64,000 nt of DNA from NCBI GenBank assembly GCA_963743325.1, contig CAVUOZ010000012.1, positions 1 through 64,000 on the forward strand, in the 5' to 3' direction. The position numbers and the translations under genes are program-made. Positions within the stretch are counted from its first letter, which is position 1; every line of letters starts with the position of its first letter. Origin of the DNA: DATFVA01 sp963743325 (GTDB lineage Bacteria > Bacteroidota > Ignavibacteria > Ignavibacteriales > Ignavibacteriaceae). The notes beneath the pieces were generated by a model. It was not told the DNA's origin. It did no database searches and saw nothing but the letters and a program-made list of their open reading frames with translations. Below are positions 27,041-34,975 of this stretch, piece by piece.

Positions 27041-28684
27041 TTACATCCTTTCGGGAGCACTCACACCGAGCACGCTTAAACCATTTTTGAGAACAATTTT
27101 CGCCGCAACGGCCAGTGCGACTCTTGCTTCAGCCAAGTTTCTTTCTGTCCCGAGTATCCTGCAGAAAGTATAGAACTTATGAAATGCTGCGGCTAATTCC
27201 TCGAGGTAAGTACAGATCCTGTTCGGTTCAAAATTCTCTGCGCTTCCTGATATTTCATCTTTAAATTTATTCAGTTTTTTAAGCAGCTGAACTTCTTCCT
27301 CTGCGGAAAGAAGTTTCAAATTCTCTGTGGATGATTTTAATTCTTCTTTTTCAATCATCTTCAGTATCGAACAAATCCTCGCATGAGCATATTGAAGATA
27401 AAATACCGGGTTTTCATCGGATTGTTTTTTAGCAAGGGTTAAATCGAAATTCATATGGGTAGTTATATTACGCATGTTGAAGAAGTATCTTACGACATCA
27501 CTCCCTACTTCATCCATAAGCTGATCTAAAGTTATATAGTTGGCTTTGCGGGTAGACATTTTAACCAATTCACCATTTTCAGTTATGGTTACAAACTGAT
27601 GTATTAAGACTTTTACTTTTTCAACATCATATCCAAGTGCTGCTAATCCTGCCAGCACGTCGGGATAAGTAGCATTGTGATCAGAACCAAAAAGGTCAAC
27701 TATCAGATCGTATCCACGCTTAAACTTTGTTTCATGATATGCAATATCCGGAAGGCGGTAGGTTGGTTCACCAGAAGATTTTATTATAACTTTATCATGT
27801 CTCCCGGTTTCGGGTTCATTCCCCATTTCGGATAACTTTAACCAGGTGGCATTATCTTTTTCATAAGAAAGATTTTTTTCCTTAAACTCTCTCAGGAGGT
27901 CTTCTATTTTACCCTCCTCGTAAAGCGAATTTTCATTGTAAAATATTTTATGGTAAATACCCAGCCTGTTCAGGGTTCTTTCAATATCCTTAAAAATTTC
28001 AACTTCTGCCCTTTCTTTGAACTTACCTTCAGCAGGCTCATCTTTTAACGAATCCTTATAATTATAGAACAAAGAAGCTGCAATTTCTTTTATATAGTCA
28101 CCCTGGTAGTAATCCCCGGGAAAGTCAATTTTCTGATCAAGTAATTCGAGGTAACGCAGCCTGACCGAATCACCAAGTACTCTCATCTGTCTTCCGGCAT
28201 TGTTGAAGTAATATTCACGGTCTACAGTATAACCAATCCATTCGAGCATATTTGCCACAGTATCTCCTACAACTGCGTTTCTGCCATGCCCGACCGTTAA
28301 CGGTCCTGTAGGATTTGCTGATACAAATTCAACATTGGCTTTCTTCCCCCTGTATTTATCCGATTTACCGAAATCATTTCCTTCCTGCAGGATTTCTTTA
28401 ACTACTTCAGCAATAAATTCAACAGTAAAGAAAAAGTTGATAAATCCCGCACCTGCAATTTCTGTTTTAGAAACAACCTTTTTATCCAAATCCAGATTAT
28501 CGATTATCTCCTGAGCAATGTCTCTGGGCTTCCTCTTTAGCTGCTTTGTTAAAAGCATCGCAGCATTGATTGAAATGTCTCCGTATGATTCCTGTTTTGG
28601 AATTTCAAAGATAAATGGGATACCTTTTAAGTAGGGAAGTTTTTCCGATGCAGAGATAAATCGCTTTTGTAAATATTCTTTCAA
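27041..28684 (-). CDS. argS: Arginyl-tRNA synthetase
   Basis: 547-residue class I synthetase charging tRNA-Arg. The Arg-specific N-terminal domain (1-110) is followed by the HIGH-type motif FVSANPTGPLTVGHGRN (about 115-131), the KMSKS-type VKMSTRKANY (about 375) and the DALR anticodon-binding domain whose C-terminus ends LSVLGVSAPERM. Length and both ends fit the family. It is followed downstream by comF on the opposite strand and is the last gene after rsfS and the LytR_C protein, with a gap of 34 bases. Confidence 0.97.
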   Translation of the reverse strand: MKEYLQKRFISASEKLPYLKGIPFIFEIPKQESYGDISINAAMLLTKQLKRKPRDIAQEIIDNLDLDKKVVSKTEIAGAGFINFFFTVEFIAEVVKEILQEGNDFGKSDKYRGKKANVEFVSANPTGPLTVGHGRNAVVGDTVANMLEWIGYTVDREYYFNNAGRQMRVLGDSVRLRYLELLDQKIDFPGDYYQGDYIKEIAASLFYNYKDSLKDEPAEGKFKERAEVEIFKDIERTLNRLGIYHKIFYNENSLYEEGKIEDLLREFKEKNLSYEKDNATWLKLSEMGNEPETGRHDKVIIKSSGEPTYRLPDIAYHETKFKRGYDLIVDLFGSDHNATYPDVLAGLAALGYDVEKVKVLIHQFVTITENGELVKMSTRKANYITLDQLMDEVGSDVVRYFFNMRNITTHMNFDLTLAKKQSDENPVFYLQYAHARICSILKMIEKEELKSSTENLKLLSAEEEVQLLKKLNKFKDEISGSAENFEPNRICTYLEELAAAFHKFYTFCRILGTERNLAEARVALAVAAKIVLKNGLSVLGVSAPERM

Positions 28685-28718
28685 CGTATTCCCGGATTAA
28701 AATTGAAATCGGATAGCA

Positions 28719-29111
28719 TTATTTCTGAACTGACTTTGCACGTTTGGGTTTTGTCTCACCGCCTGCATTATCCTGAACATCCTCCACAGCGGCATCTCCC
28801 CACAACTTTTCAAGCTTATAGAACTCCCGGACATCTTTCTTAAAGATATGAACAATCACATCGACATAATCAATCAGCACCCAGTTTAGTGCCTGATAGC
28901 CCTCTTTATGCCAGTATTTAACTCCCTCATCCCTTAATTCCTTATCAACCTCGTCAGCAATTGCCTTTACCTGAGTATCCGAATCAGCTGAACAAATAAC
29001 AAAATAATCTGCAAAAGCGGTGAGACTCTTAAGGTCCAATATTTTCACATCATATCCTTTTTTGTTGAATATGAGATTTGTGATTTTATGGGCTAACTCT
29101 TTTGAATTCAA
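28719..29111 (-). CDS. rsfS: Ribosomal silencing factor RsfS
   Basis: 130 residues with the Iojap/RsfS core (about 1-108): ILDLKSLTAFADYFVICSADSDTQVKAIADEV (given here as its halves DLKSLTAFADYFVI and CSADSDTQVKAI) and HKEGYQALNWVLIDYVDV followed by FYKLEKLWGDA. RsfS binds uL14 and blocks joining of ribosomal subunits during starvation. A basic tail (KPKRAKSVQK) extends the protein. It lies 13 bases after the LytR_C gene and 34 before argS. Confidence 0.95.
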   Translation of the reverse strand: MNSKELAHKITNLIFNKKGYDVKILDLKSLTAFADYFVICSADSDTQVKAIADEVDKELRDEGVKYWHKEGYQALNWVLIDYVDVIVHIFKKDVREFYKLEKLWGDAAVEDVQDNAGGETKPKRAKSVQK

Positions 29112-29124
29112 AAATATTCCTCTC

Positions 29125-29598
29125 TTATTGATTTAATCTTTTATAATCTTTCCCGATTACAACTGAAACATCGAGAAAAGAATCTTCATTTTTCTGCATA
29201 ATAATATTTTTATTATCAATTCCCAGGACTTCAGCTACTTTCTCTGCATTAGCCCTGTTCCCTGTTCTGTCTATGACTAGTGAATTATCAATGTCAAACG
29301 AGACATAATTTCCCATCTGAACGACATCAAATTTTTCCTTTCTTAAAAAGTCTGTGAACTTTTCTGCAACGCCCAGTGCACCGCAGCCGTTAAGAACTTC
29401 AACCTGGATAACAGCAGAAGCCTTGTCAGTATCAGATGCCTTCGGTTCCGAAGAATTACTGCTTAAACGGCTGATTAATGAAAAGGTCAGAAAAATAATT
29501 AATAACCCCAAAAGCAGAATAAATGAATTAAGGATAAGATTTGAACCTGTGAAATTACTTTTAAGATCCTGAATTTTTGGCTGGGATTTTTCCTTCAC
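29125..29598 (-). CDS. LytR C-terminal domain protein, membrane-anchored
   Basis: 157 residues: a cytoplasmic start, one transmembrane helix (about 25-46, LILNSFILLLGLLIIFLTFSL) and a periplasmic LytR_C domain (about 66-157, VEVLNGCGALGVAEKF ... VIDRTGNRANAEKVAEVLGI ... DVSVVIGKDY). In Chlorobi and Bacteroidota such genes sit next to rsfS, as here. The domain is found on cell-wall ligases but alone has no known activity; an envelope-binding role is likely. Confidence 0.82.
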   Translation of the reverse strand: MKEKSQPKIQDLKSNFTGSNLILNSFILLLGLLIIFLTFSLISRLSSNSSEPKASDTDKASAVIQVEVLNGCGALGVAEKFTDFLRKEKFDVVQMGNYVSFDIDNSLVIDRTGNRANAEKVAEVLGIDNKNIIMQKNEDSFLDVSVVIGKDYKRLNQ

Positions 29599-29632
29599 TT
29601 ATACTTCACTAAATAATCTATTCATCAAGAAT

Positions 29633-30127
29633 TTACTGCCATCCCCAGGAGCTGTCGTACCCGTCGAATAAATTGTTCCTGTATCCGCTGAACGGGGAAT
29701 AATATGTGACAGGCAGGTTCCTGTACTGAACTGAAATAAAAACATCTTTCCACGGTTGATAGTTAATAGCTGCCCTGCTTAAATAAATTCCATTGATATT
29801 ATTTTCAAAACTCTTCCCGAGAGTGCTGTACGGAGAATAAACAATACTTGCATCTACCTGAACATTCAGATTCCTGGCAACCTGGTAAAACATACTATTT
29901 GTATATGTTGTAAGTGCAAGATTGCTCCCTCCGGATGTTGAGTAAGAAACATCATAAGAATGATGCATCTGAAAGTTGCTTGAATTTAAGAAGCCTAATA
30001 AAGCTGTCCCCTGGTTCTGATTTATGATACCATCACTTACATGTTCGGTTGAAAGCCCGGTCGGCCTGTATTGAGCGAGACCTGTCCCAATCATTATAGC
30101 GAATATTAAAACAAATAATTTCTTCAT
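29633..30127 (-). CDS. Uncharacterised exported protein
   Basis: 164 residues with a clear signal peptide (MKKLFVLIFAIMIGTGLAQ). The mature part is rich in Ser, Asn, Tyr and Gly with alternating hydrophobic residues (LNVQVDASIVYSPY, VFISVQYRNLPVTYYSP), suggesting beta strands and a periplasmic or outer-membrane location; it ends DSSWGWQ. I do not recognise a family; the composition resembles small secreted proteins of Ignavibacteria. It is 35 bases upstream of the LytR_C gene on the same strand. Confidence 0.65.
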   Translation of the reverse strand: MKKLFVLIFAIMIGTGLAQYRPTGLSTEHVSDGIINQNQGTALLGFLNSSNFQMHHSYDVSYSTSGGSNLALTTYTNSMFYQVARNLNVQVDASIVYSPYSTLGKSFENNINGIYLSRAAINYQPWKDVFISVQYRNLPVTYYSPFSGYRNNLFDGYDSSWGWQ

Positions 30128-30209
30128 AGTTCTTTTCCGGTGTTTTGCAATATATTAAATAAATGAGCGTAAAAAATCAATGCACCATTTTTTAATTATA
30201 GAATCAATA

Positions 30210-30566
30210 TCACACTATCTTACTTACCTTATTATTCTTATCGACAAGTACGATTTTAGGCTTATGTTTTTTTGCTTCGTCACTGCTCATAGTAGTGTAA
30301 ATAATTATTATTACTTCATCTCCAACTGCCCCTAATCTTGCAGCGGGACCATTTAAACAAATCATACCGCTTCCGGCCGGACCTTCCAGTGTGTATGTTT
30401 CAAGCCTGCTTCCGGTATTCAAATTCACCACCTGGACTTTCTCAAACGGTAAAATATCTGCGGCGTCCAGCAGTTCTTTATCTACGGTTATACTTCCTTC
30501 GTAATACAGCTCAGCCATTGTAACAGTGGCTCTGTGTATTTTCGAGCGTAACATAGTTCGGTTCAT
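30210..30566 (-). CDS. panD: Aspartate 1-decarboxylase precursor
   Basis: 118-residue pyruvoyl enzyme that makes beta-alanine for pantothenate and CoA synthesis. The precursor self-cleaves between Gly24 and Ser25 in YYEGSITVD; other family motifs are MLRSKIHRATVT at the N-terminus, NLNTGSRLETYTLEGPAGSG (about 49-68) and CLNGPAARLGAVGDEVIII. The ATG at 30566 gives the usual MNRTML start. Other pantothenate genes are not seen nearby. Confidence 0.96.
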   Translation of the reverse strand: MNRTMLRSKIHRATVTMAELYYEGSITVDKELLDAADILPFEKVQVVNLNTGSRLETYTLEGPAGSGMICLNGPAARLGAVGDEVIIIIYTTMSSDEAKKHKPKIVLVDKNNKVSKIV

Positions 30567-30667
30567 AAATGCAAAAATTTTTATTTTATCTATTAAATAT
30601 ACTTACATCTCAAACACACTATCAAGGTAAGCACTAATACTCAAACCCGGAAATCCTTAAAAAGGCT

Positions 30668-31126
30668 TCATTTTTTGACTTTTACAATCATTTCTATTTC
30701 GACAGGGGCATTTTTGGGTAATTCATTTACTCCGACCGCACTTCTTGCATGGCTGCCATTCTTTCCGAATATTTTTTCCATCAATTCAGAAGCTCCATTT
30801 GCAACAACCGGCTGATTTGTAAATCCTTCGGCACTGTTTACAAACACTGTAAGCTTTATTACCTGCTCAATCCTGCTAAGTTCCCCGATTACTCCTTTTA
30901 CAGCGCTCAGACAATTTAAGGCACAAATTTCTGCCGCTTTTATTCCTTCTTCCTCGCTGACCTCTCTTCCCAATTTCCCTGTGTATTTTAATTGTCCGTT
31001 AGATATCGGGAGCTGACCCGCAGTAAAAACAAACTCCCCTGCCAGTAGAGCAGGCACATAAGCGGCCAGAGGTTTAGGCGCCTCGGGTAACGTAAAGCCT
31101 AGTGCTTTTATTTTATCTTCCATCAT
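30668..31126 (-). CDS. RidA family protein
   Basis: 152-residue member of the YjgF/YER057c/UK114 superfamily, the longer form that starts ALGFTLPEAPKPLAAYVPAL. Relatives of the canonical RidA deaminate reactive enamine/imine intermediates; this subgroup lacks proof of that activity. Motifs seen are VFTAGQLPISNG, CALNCLSAVKGVIG, VIKLTVFVNSAEGF and ARSAVGVNELPKNAPVEIEM. The start may be the second Met (31123). It is divergent from mazG and upstream of panD. Confidence 0.93.
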   Translation of the reverse strand: MMEDKIKALGFTLPEAPKPLAAYVPALLAGEFVFTAGQLPISNGQLKYTGKLGREVSEEEGIKAAEICALNCLSAVKGVIGELSRIEQVIKLTVFVNSAEGFTNQPVVANGASELMEKIFGKNGSHARSAVGVNELPKNAPVEIEMIVKVKK

Positions 31127-31208
31127 TTAATCACCTTTTATCAAGTTGATATATTTTACTATTTTATGGATTAATTAACTCAATTTTATTCATTATGGAA
31201 ATTGAATT

Positions 31209-31976
31209 ATGGTCGAAAGTAAATTTAAAGAATTATATGAGATTGTGAAAAGACTCAGGGTGGAATGTCCCTGGGACAGAGAACAGACAAATGATTCTAT
31301 AAAAGCGGCAACTATAGAAGAAGCCTACGAAGTTATAGAGGCAATTGATGATAATAATTATATTGAGCTGAAAAAAGAACTTGGTGACTTGTTACTTCAT
31401 GTGATTTTTCACTCTGTCATTGCGGGGGAGGATAATCATTTTGACCTGGAAGATGTAATTAATTCAATAAGTGAGAAGCTTATAAGAAGACATCCCCATG
31501 TATTCGGAAACGTTGATGTAAACAGTGCTGAAGAAGTAAAAAAGAACTGGGAAAGTATAAAACTAACTGAAGGAAGGGATTCTGTTCTGGAAGGTGTTCC
31601 GAAAATGCTTCCTGCGTTACAGAGAGCTCACAGGCTGCAGGAAAAAGCCGCCAAGGTTGGATTCGACTGGGATAAGAAGGAGGATGTTTGGAAAAAAGTT
31701 ATTGAGGAAATCGAGGAAATGCATGTTTCAGAAAAACAGGAAAGCCGGACTGAACTTGAAAGCGAGATAGGTGATGTTTTTTTCGCGCTTGTTAATTATG
31801 CAAGATTTTTAGGTGTGAACCCTGAAAATGCATTGAGAAGAACAAATGAAAAATTCATCAGAAGATTTAATTATGTTGAGAAGAAGATAAACGGAAGCGG
31901 CAAAAAAATTGATGAATCAAATCTTAAGGAAATGGATAAGTATTGGGAAGAGAGCAAAAAGTTTGATATAATTTAA
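31209..31976 (+). CDS. mazG: Nucleoside triphosphate pyrophosphohydrolase MazG
   Basis: 255 residues with two MazG domains. The first is strongly conserved (LRVECPWDREQTNDSI, TIEEAYEVIEAID, ELGDLLLHVIFHS), with the EExxE and ExxD metal-binding sets; the second (about 165-230) retains EIGDVFFALVNYARFLG. It hydrolyses NTPs to NMP and PPi, cleaning non-canonical nucleotides and tempering (p)ppGpp. Monocistronic by layout: divergent from the RidA gene and converging with phoH 10 bases away. Confidence 0.95.
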   Translation: MVESKFKELYEIVKRLRVECPWDREQTNDSIKAATIEEAYEVIEAIDDNNYIELKKELGDLLLHVIFHSVIAGEDNHFDLEDVINSISEKLIRRHPHVFGNVDVNSAEEVKKNWESIKLTEGRDSVLEGVPKMLPALQRAHRLQEKAAKVGFDWDKKEDVWKKVIEEIEEMHVSEKQESRTELESEIGDVFFALVNYARFLGVNPENALRRTNEKFIRRFNYVEKKINGSGKKIDESNLKEMDKYWEESKKFDII

Positions 31977-31986
31977 ACCCGGAATT

Positions 31987-32961
31987 CTATTTACCGTTGT
32001 TTCCGTTTCTGCCAATGTTAAATTTTTCGTAAGCATCGATAATATCCTTTACAAGCTTATGCCTTATAACATCTGATTTATCAAGATAAACAAAACCTAC
32101 CCCATCTATTTTACTTAATATCTCCTGCGCCTGAACCAGTCCGCTGGCAGTTTTGGGTGGAAGGTCTATTTGCGTGATATCCCCTGTTATGATTGACCTG
32201 GAATTTGCTCCAAGTCTTGTAAGAAACATTTTCATTTGACCTGCGGTTGCATTTTGTGCTTCATCCAGAATTACAAAAGCATTATTCAATGTTCTCCCGC
32301 GCATATATGCAAGCGGAACAATCTCCACAACTCTTTTTTCAAGATAACTTCTCAGTTTTTCGGATGGCATCATATCATCGAGAGCATCATAAAGAGGACG
32401 AAGATAAGGATCAATTTTTTCCCTGAAATCGCCGGGAAGAAAACCAAGACTTTCACCAGCTTCTACTGCAGGTCGGGCAAGAACAATTTTATTTACTATT
32501 CCTTTATTTAATGCTGAAACCGCAATTGCCACAGCAAGATAGGTTTTACCCGTCCCCGCCGGTCCAATTGCGAAACAAATATCATTTTTCTGAGCAGTAT
32601 GGATATATGAAGATTGTCCGGGAGTTTTAGCTTTTATCGCCTCGTTTTTTGTGTAAAGAACAATCGCGTCATACTCTTTGTCACTTATAATTTCTCTTCC
32701 TTCTATAGTAAGATCCAAAATGGTTTCTACATCCTGCTGCGACAGAACCCCGTTTGTATTAAGAACATAGGACATTTCTTTCAGAATTTTCTCAATCATT
32801 TCAATTTCTTCAAGGACTCCTTTTATAAAAACGTTTTCTCCTCTGACAGAAATTGAGGCATTAAAGCGGTCTTCTACTAATTTTAGATTTGCATCATTAA
32901 TCCCCAGCAGGGCAAGCATATCAACATTCTCAAGTACAATCCGTTTTTCGGCAGCCGTCAT
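31987..32961 (-). CDS. phoH: PhoH family ATPase
   Basis: 324-residue P-loop ATPase of the PhoH/YbeZ type. Walker A is GPAGTGKTYLAVAIA (about 134-148), Walker B VILDEAQNATAGQMKMFLTRLG, and SRSIITGDITQIDLP gives the arginine/sensor region; the N-terminal 100 residues hold the KH-like fold VEDRFNASISVRGENVFIKG. The family is linked to RNA metabolism and often neighbours ybeY, which is not seen here. Gene starts at ATG 32961, 25 bases beyond a terminator hairpin. Confidence 0.95.
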   Translation of the reverse strand: MTAAEKRIVLENVDMLALLGINDANLKLVEDRFNASISVRGENVFIKGVLEEIEMIEKILKEMSYVLNTNGVLSQQDVETILDLTIEGREIISDKEYDAIVLYTKNEAIKAKTPGQSSYIHTAQKNDICFAIGPAGTGKTYLAVAIAVSALNKGIVNKIVLARPAVEAGESLGFLPGDFREKIDPYLRPLYDALDDMMPSEKLRSYLEKRVVEIVPLAYMRGRTLNNAFVILDEAQNATAGQMKMFLTRLGANSRSIITGDITQIDLPPKTASGLVQAQEILSKIDGVGFVYLDKSDVIRHKLVKDIIDAYEKFNIGRNGNNGK

Positions 32962-32985
32962 CTTTCTTCCGTAACTTTTAAATAG

Positions 32986-33020
32986 AAAAAGCCCTTATCA
33001 TTTAAGGATAAGAGCTTTTT
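32986..33020 (-). terminator. Terminator downstream of the LysM gene
   Basis: AAAAAGC-CTTATC and GATAAG-A-GCTTTTT form a long stem around a seven-base loop. On the minus strand it follows the LysM gene stop by 40 bases and ends in a T-rich tract. It can also work on the plus strand and lies just before phoH. Confidence 0.78.
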
Positions 33021-33060
33021 CAACTAAAATAATACTAAAAAACAAAATTAAAGAGACAAT

Positions 33061-33747
33061 TTATTGAACAGGTGCAGGCTTATAATTTTCTCTCATCTTG
33101 TCATATTTAGCTTTTTCTTCTTCTGTAAGCTGTGGAATTGTGAAAACCTGTTTTGGATAAATCAAATCAGGGTTCTTAATCTTATCACGGTTTGCTTTAT
33201 AAATTTTCGGCCATGCAAAACCGTTTCCATAATAATCTTTCTTTTTAGCAATGTTCCAGAGGCAATCGCCGCTGACTACAGTGTATTGCCATTCCGTAGG
33301 TGCTTCAACCCAGGAATCCATTGCACTCTGCATCTGGTTATGAACTTTATCGTAGAATTGAGGAAGAGCACTTAGTTTATTTGATTTAAGTGCATCCAGG
33401 TCTTTCTGTCTGTCAGCTTTCGGACCTTCTTTTCTTCCGATTTTTCCATTAAGCTCATTCACTGCATTTCCGAAATTATCAACATCAGCTTTGGTAGCAC
33501 CAACAAGTGCATAAAGCTCATTCTGGCAATCTTCATAGGACTGCATTCCCGCGAGCTGATCTTTAAGTTTACTAATATCAGTTTGCTCCTGTGTAATTTG
33601 CTGATTAAGAGCATCTTTCTGAGCTCTGAGTCTGGCCATTTCGGCTTCCCACTCATCTGAGGTCATCTCTTCTTCCTGCGCTACAATGCTTACTGTAAAG
33701 AGAAGCAGAAGAGAAAGTACAGTTAATAAATACTTACTTATTTTCAT
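33061..33747 (-). CDS. Exported coiled-coil protein with C-terminal LysM domain
   Basis: 228 residues: a signal peptide (1-23, ending VAQ), a long helical coiled-coil section (about 30-150; RAQKDALNQQITQEQTDISK) and a LysM domain (about 157-212; YTVVSGDCLWNIAKKK, YKANRDKIKNPDLIYPKQVF). LysM binds peptidoglycan or chitin-like glycans, so it is probably a periplasmic wall-binding protein. It is 44 bases downstream of a small coiled-coil lipoprotein gene; both genes carry the same AATTGGAGG ribosome-site context, so they are probably a highly translated pair. Confidence 0.86.
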   Translation of the reverse strand: MKISKYLLTVLSLLLLFTVSIVAQEEEMTSDEWEAEMARLRAQKDALNQQITQEQTDISKLKDQLAGMQSYEDCQNELYALVGATKADVDNFGNAVNELNGKIGRKEGPKADRQKDLDALKSNKLSALPQFYDKVHNQMQSAMDSWVEAPTEWQYTVVSGDCLWNIAKKKDYYGNGFAWPKIYKANRDKIKNPDLIYPKQVFTIPQLTEEEKAKYDKMRENYKPAPVQ

Positions 33748-33791
33748 AAAACTTTTCCTCCAATTAGGTAATAAAAAAACTTATTAATAAA

Positions 33792-34067
33792 TTACATGCC
33801 CATTTTGCTCAAATTGGCTTTTGTTTCTTCTTTTGCTTTCTCACATTGCTGTAATTTTGAGTTTCTGTCTGCTATTTCTTTCTCTAAGCTAGTGCGTTGA
33901 TCTTTCAATTGATCTGCCTGAGTTTGTAACGAGTTAACCTCGGCGCGTAAATCCTGCAGCTGCTGCATTTCAGCATCACTGACACCTCCACAGCCACTCA
34001 TCACTGCAACAGTAATAGCGAATACTGCAACAACGGCCGTGTTTCTAGCTAATTTGATTATTTTCAT
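33792..34067 (-). CDS. Small coiled-coil lipoprotein
   Basis: 91 residues starting at ATG 34067, nine or so bases after GGAGG; the longer frame would start within that ribosome site. The signal sequence ends in the lipobox VMSGCGG (Cys about 27), and the mature part is an almost continuous heptad helix (MQQLQDLRAEVNSLQTQADQ) reminiscent of Lpp-type lipoproteins that tie the outer membrane to peptidoglycan. Composition and place beside a LysM protein support a wall-outer-membrane link. Confidence 0.8.
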   Translation of the reverse strand: MKIIKLARNTAVVAVFAITVAVMSGCGGVSDAEMQQLQDLRAEVNSLQTQADQLKDQRTSLEKEIADRNSKLQQCEKAKEETKANLSKMGM

Positions 34068-34279
34068 CTTTAGAACCTCCAATTATGATTTTTTAGTAGG
34101 TTGTTAAATATTATTACTAACCTTGTTTAAGTTCTATAAAATTATTTTCCTAAATCTAACTTAAATAGGAACTTAGCGCAAATAGGTCACTTAATAATGC
34201 CCTGCTATATACGGAAATTGCTATAAAAATTCAAGTTAACTTATTTATAAATAAGGGGGTTGTTGCTGTACTTCACATA

Positions 34280-34963
34280 TTATAAAATTCTTTTTTCCAC
34301 AAAACTGGTAAACCCGTTACCTGCAATAATAATGTGATCAAAGACAGGTATATCCATAATTTTGCCTGATTCAACAATTTTTCTTGTAATTGAAATATCC
34401 TCATTACTTGGTTCGGGATTACCGCTGGGATGATTATGTATTAATATTATACTGGCCGAATTGTTTTCAATGGCCGCCTTAAATATTTCCCGGGGATGTA
34501 CTACACTCGAATTCAAATTTCCCACTGATACTATTTCATTCCGGATAATTTTGTTTGCAGAATTTAAACAGACCACATAAAAATTTTCTTTAATTTCATC
34601 TCTTAATAAGGGAATGAATATATCGGCAACATCCTGCGGTGATGTGATCTTTTTATCCGAATACCATTTAGACTGAATCTGTATTCTCCTTGATATTTCA
34701 AATGCCGCTAGCAAACTGGCAGCTTTGTCGTTTCCAATTCCAAGTGTTTTGGTTAGTTCAGAAATCGTTTTTGAAGAAAGTACAGCCAGATTTCCGTATT
34801 TACCAATCAGTTCCTGAGCAATTTGAATAACAGATTTTCCTTTTTTTCCTGTCCTTAAAAGAATTGCAATAAGTTCGGCATCTGTTAAATTTTGGACACC
34901 CCTTAATAGAAGTTTTTCCCTGGGACGATCATCAAGGGGTAAATCTTTTACTCCTGCTATAAT
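34280..34963 (-). CDS. radC: RadC family DNA repair-type protein with apparent ATT start
   Basis: 227 residues when read from ATT 34963. The N-terminal helix-hairpin-helix region is visible in the frame (GVKDLPLDDRPREKLL, NLTDAELIAILLRTG, LTKTLGIGNDKAAS), followed by the JAB/MPN-like domain with the metal motif HNHPSGNPEPSNED. The first ATG/GTG/TTG in the frame (TTG 34714) would delete the first 83 residues, including the HhH motif. Between the upstream gene's stop and the conserved KDLP motif only ATT or ATA codons can serve; AGAGG lies four bases before the ATT. RadC's cellular role is still unclear despite its name. Last gene of the guaA operon. Confidence 0.88.
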   Translation of the reverse strand: MIAGVKDLPLDDRPREKLLLRGVQNLTDAELIAILLRTGKKGKSVIQIAQELIGKYGNLAVLSSKTISELTKTLGIGNDKAASLLAAFEISRRIQIQSKWYSDKKITSPQDVADIFIPLLRDEIKENFYVVCLNSANKIIRNEIVSVGNLNSSVVHPREIFKAAIENNSASIILIHNHPSGNPEPSNEDISITRKIVESGKIMDIPVFDHIIIAGNGFTSFVEKRIL

Positions 34964-34975
34964 ACCACCTCTTTT

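Noticed and set aside
34280..34714. radC starting at TTG 34714
   Set aside because: This would delete the helix-hairpin-helix half, which is intact in the same frame upstream.
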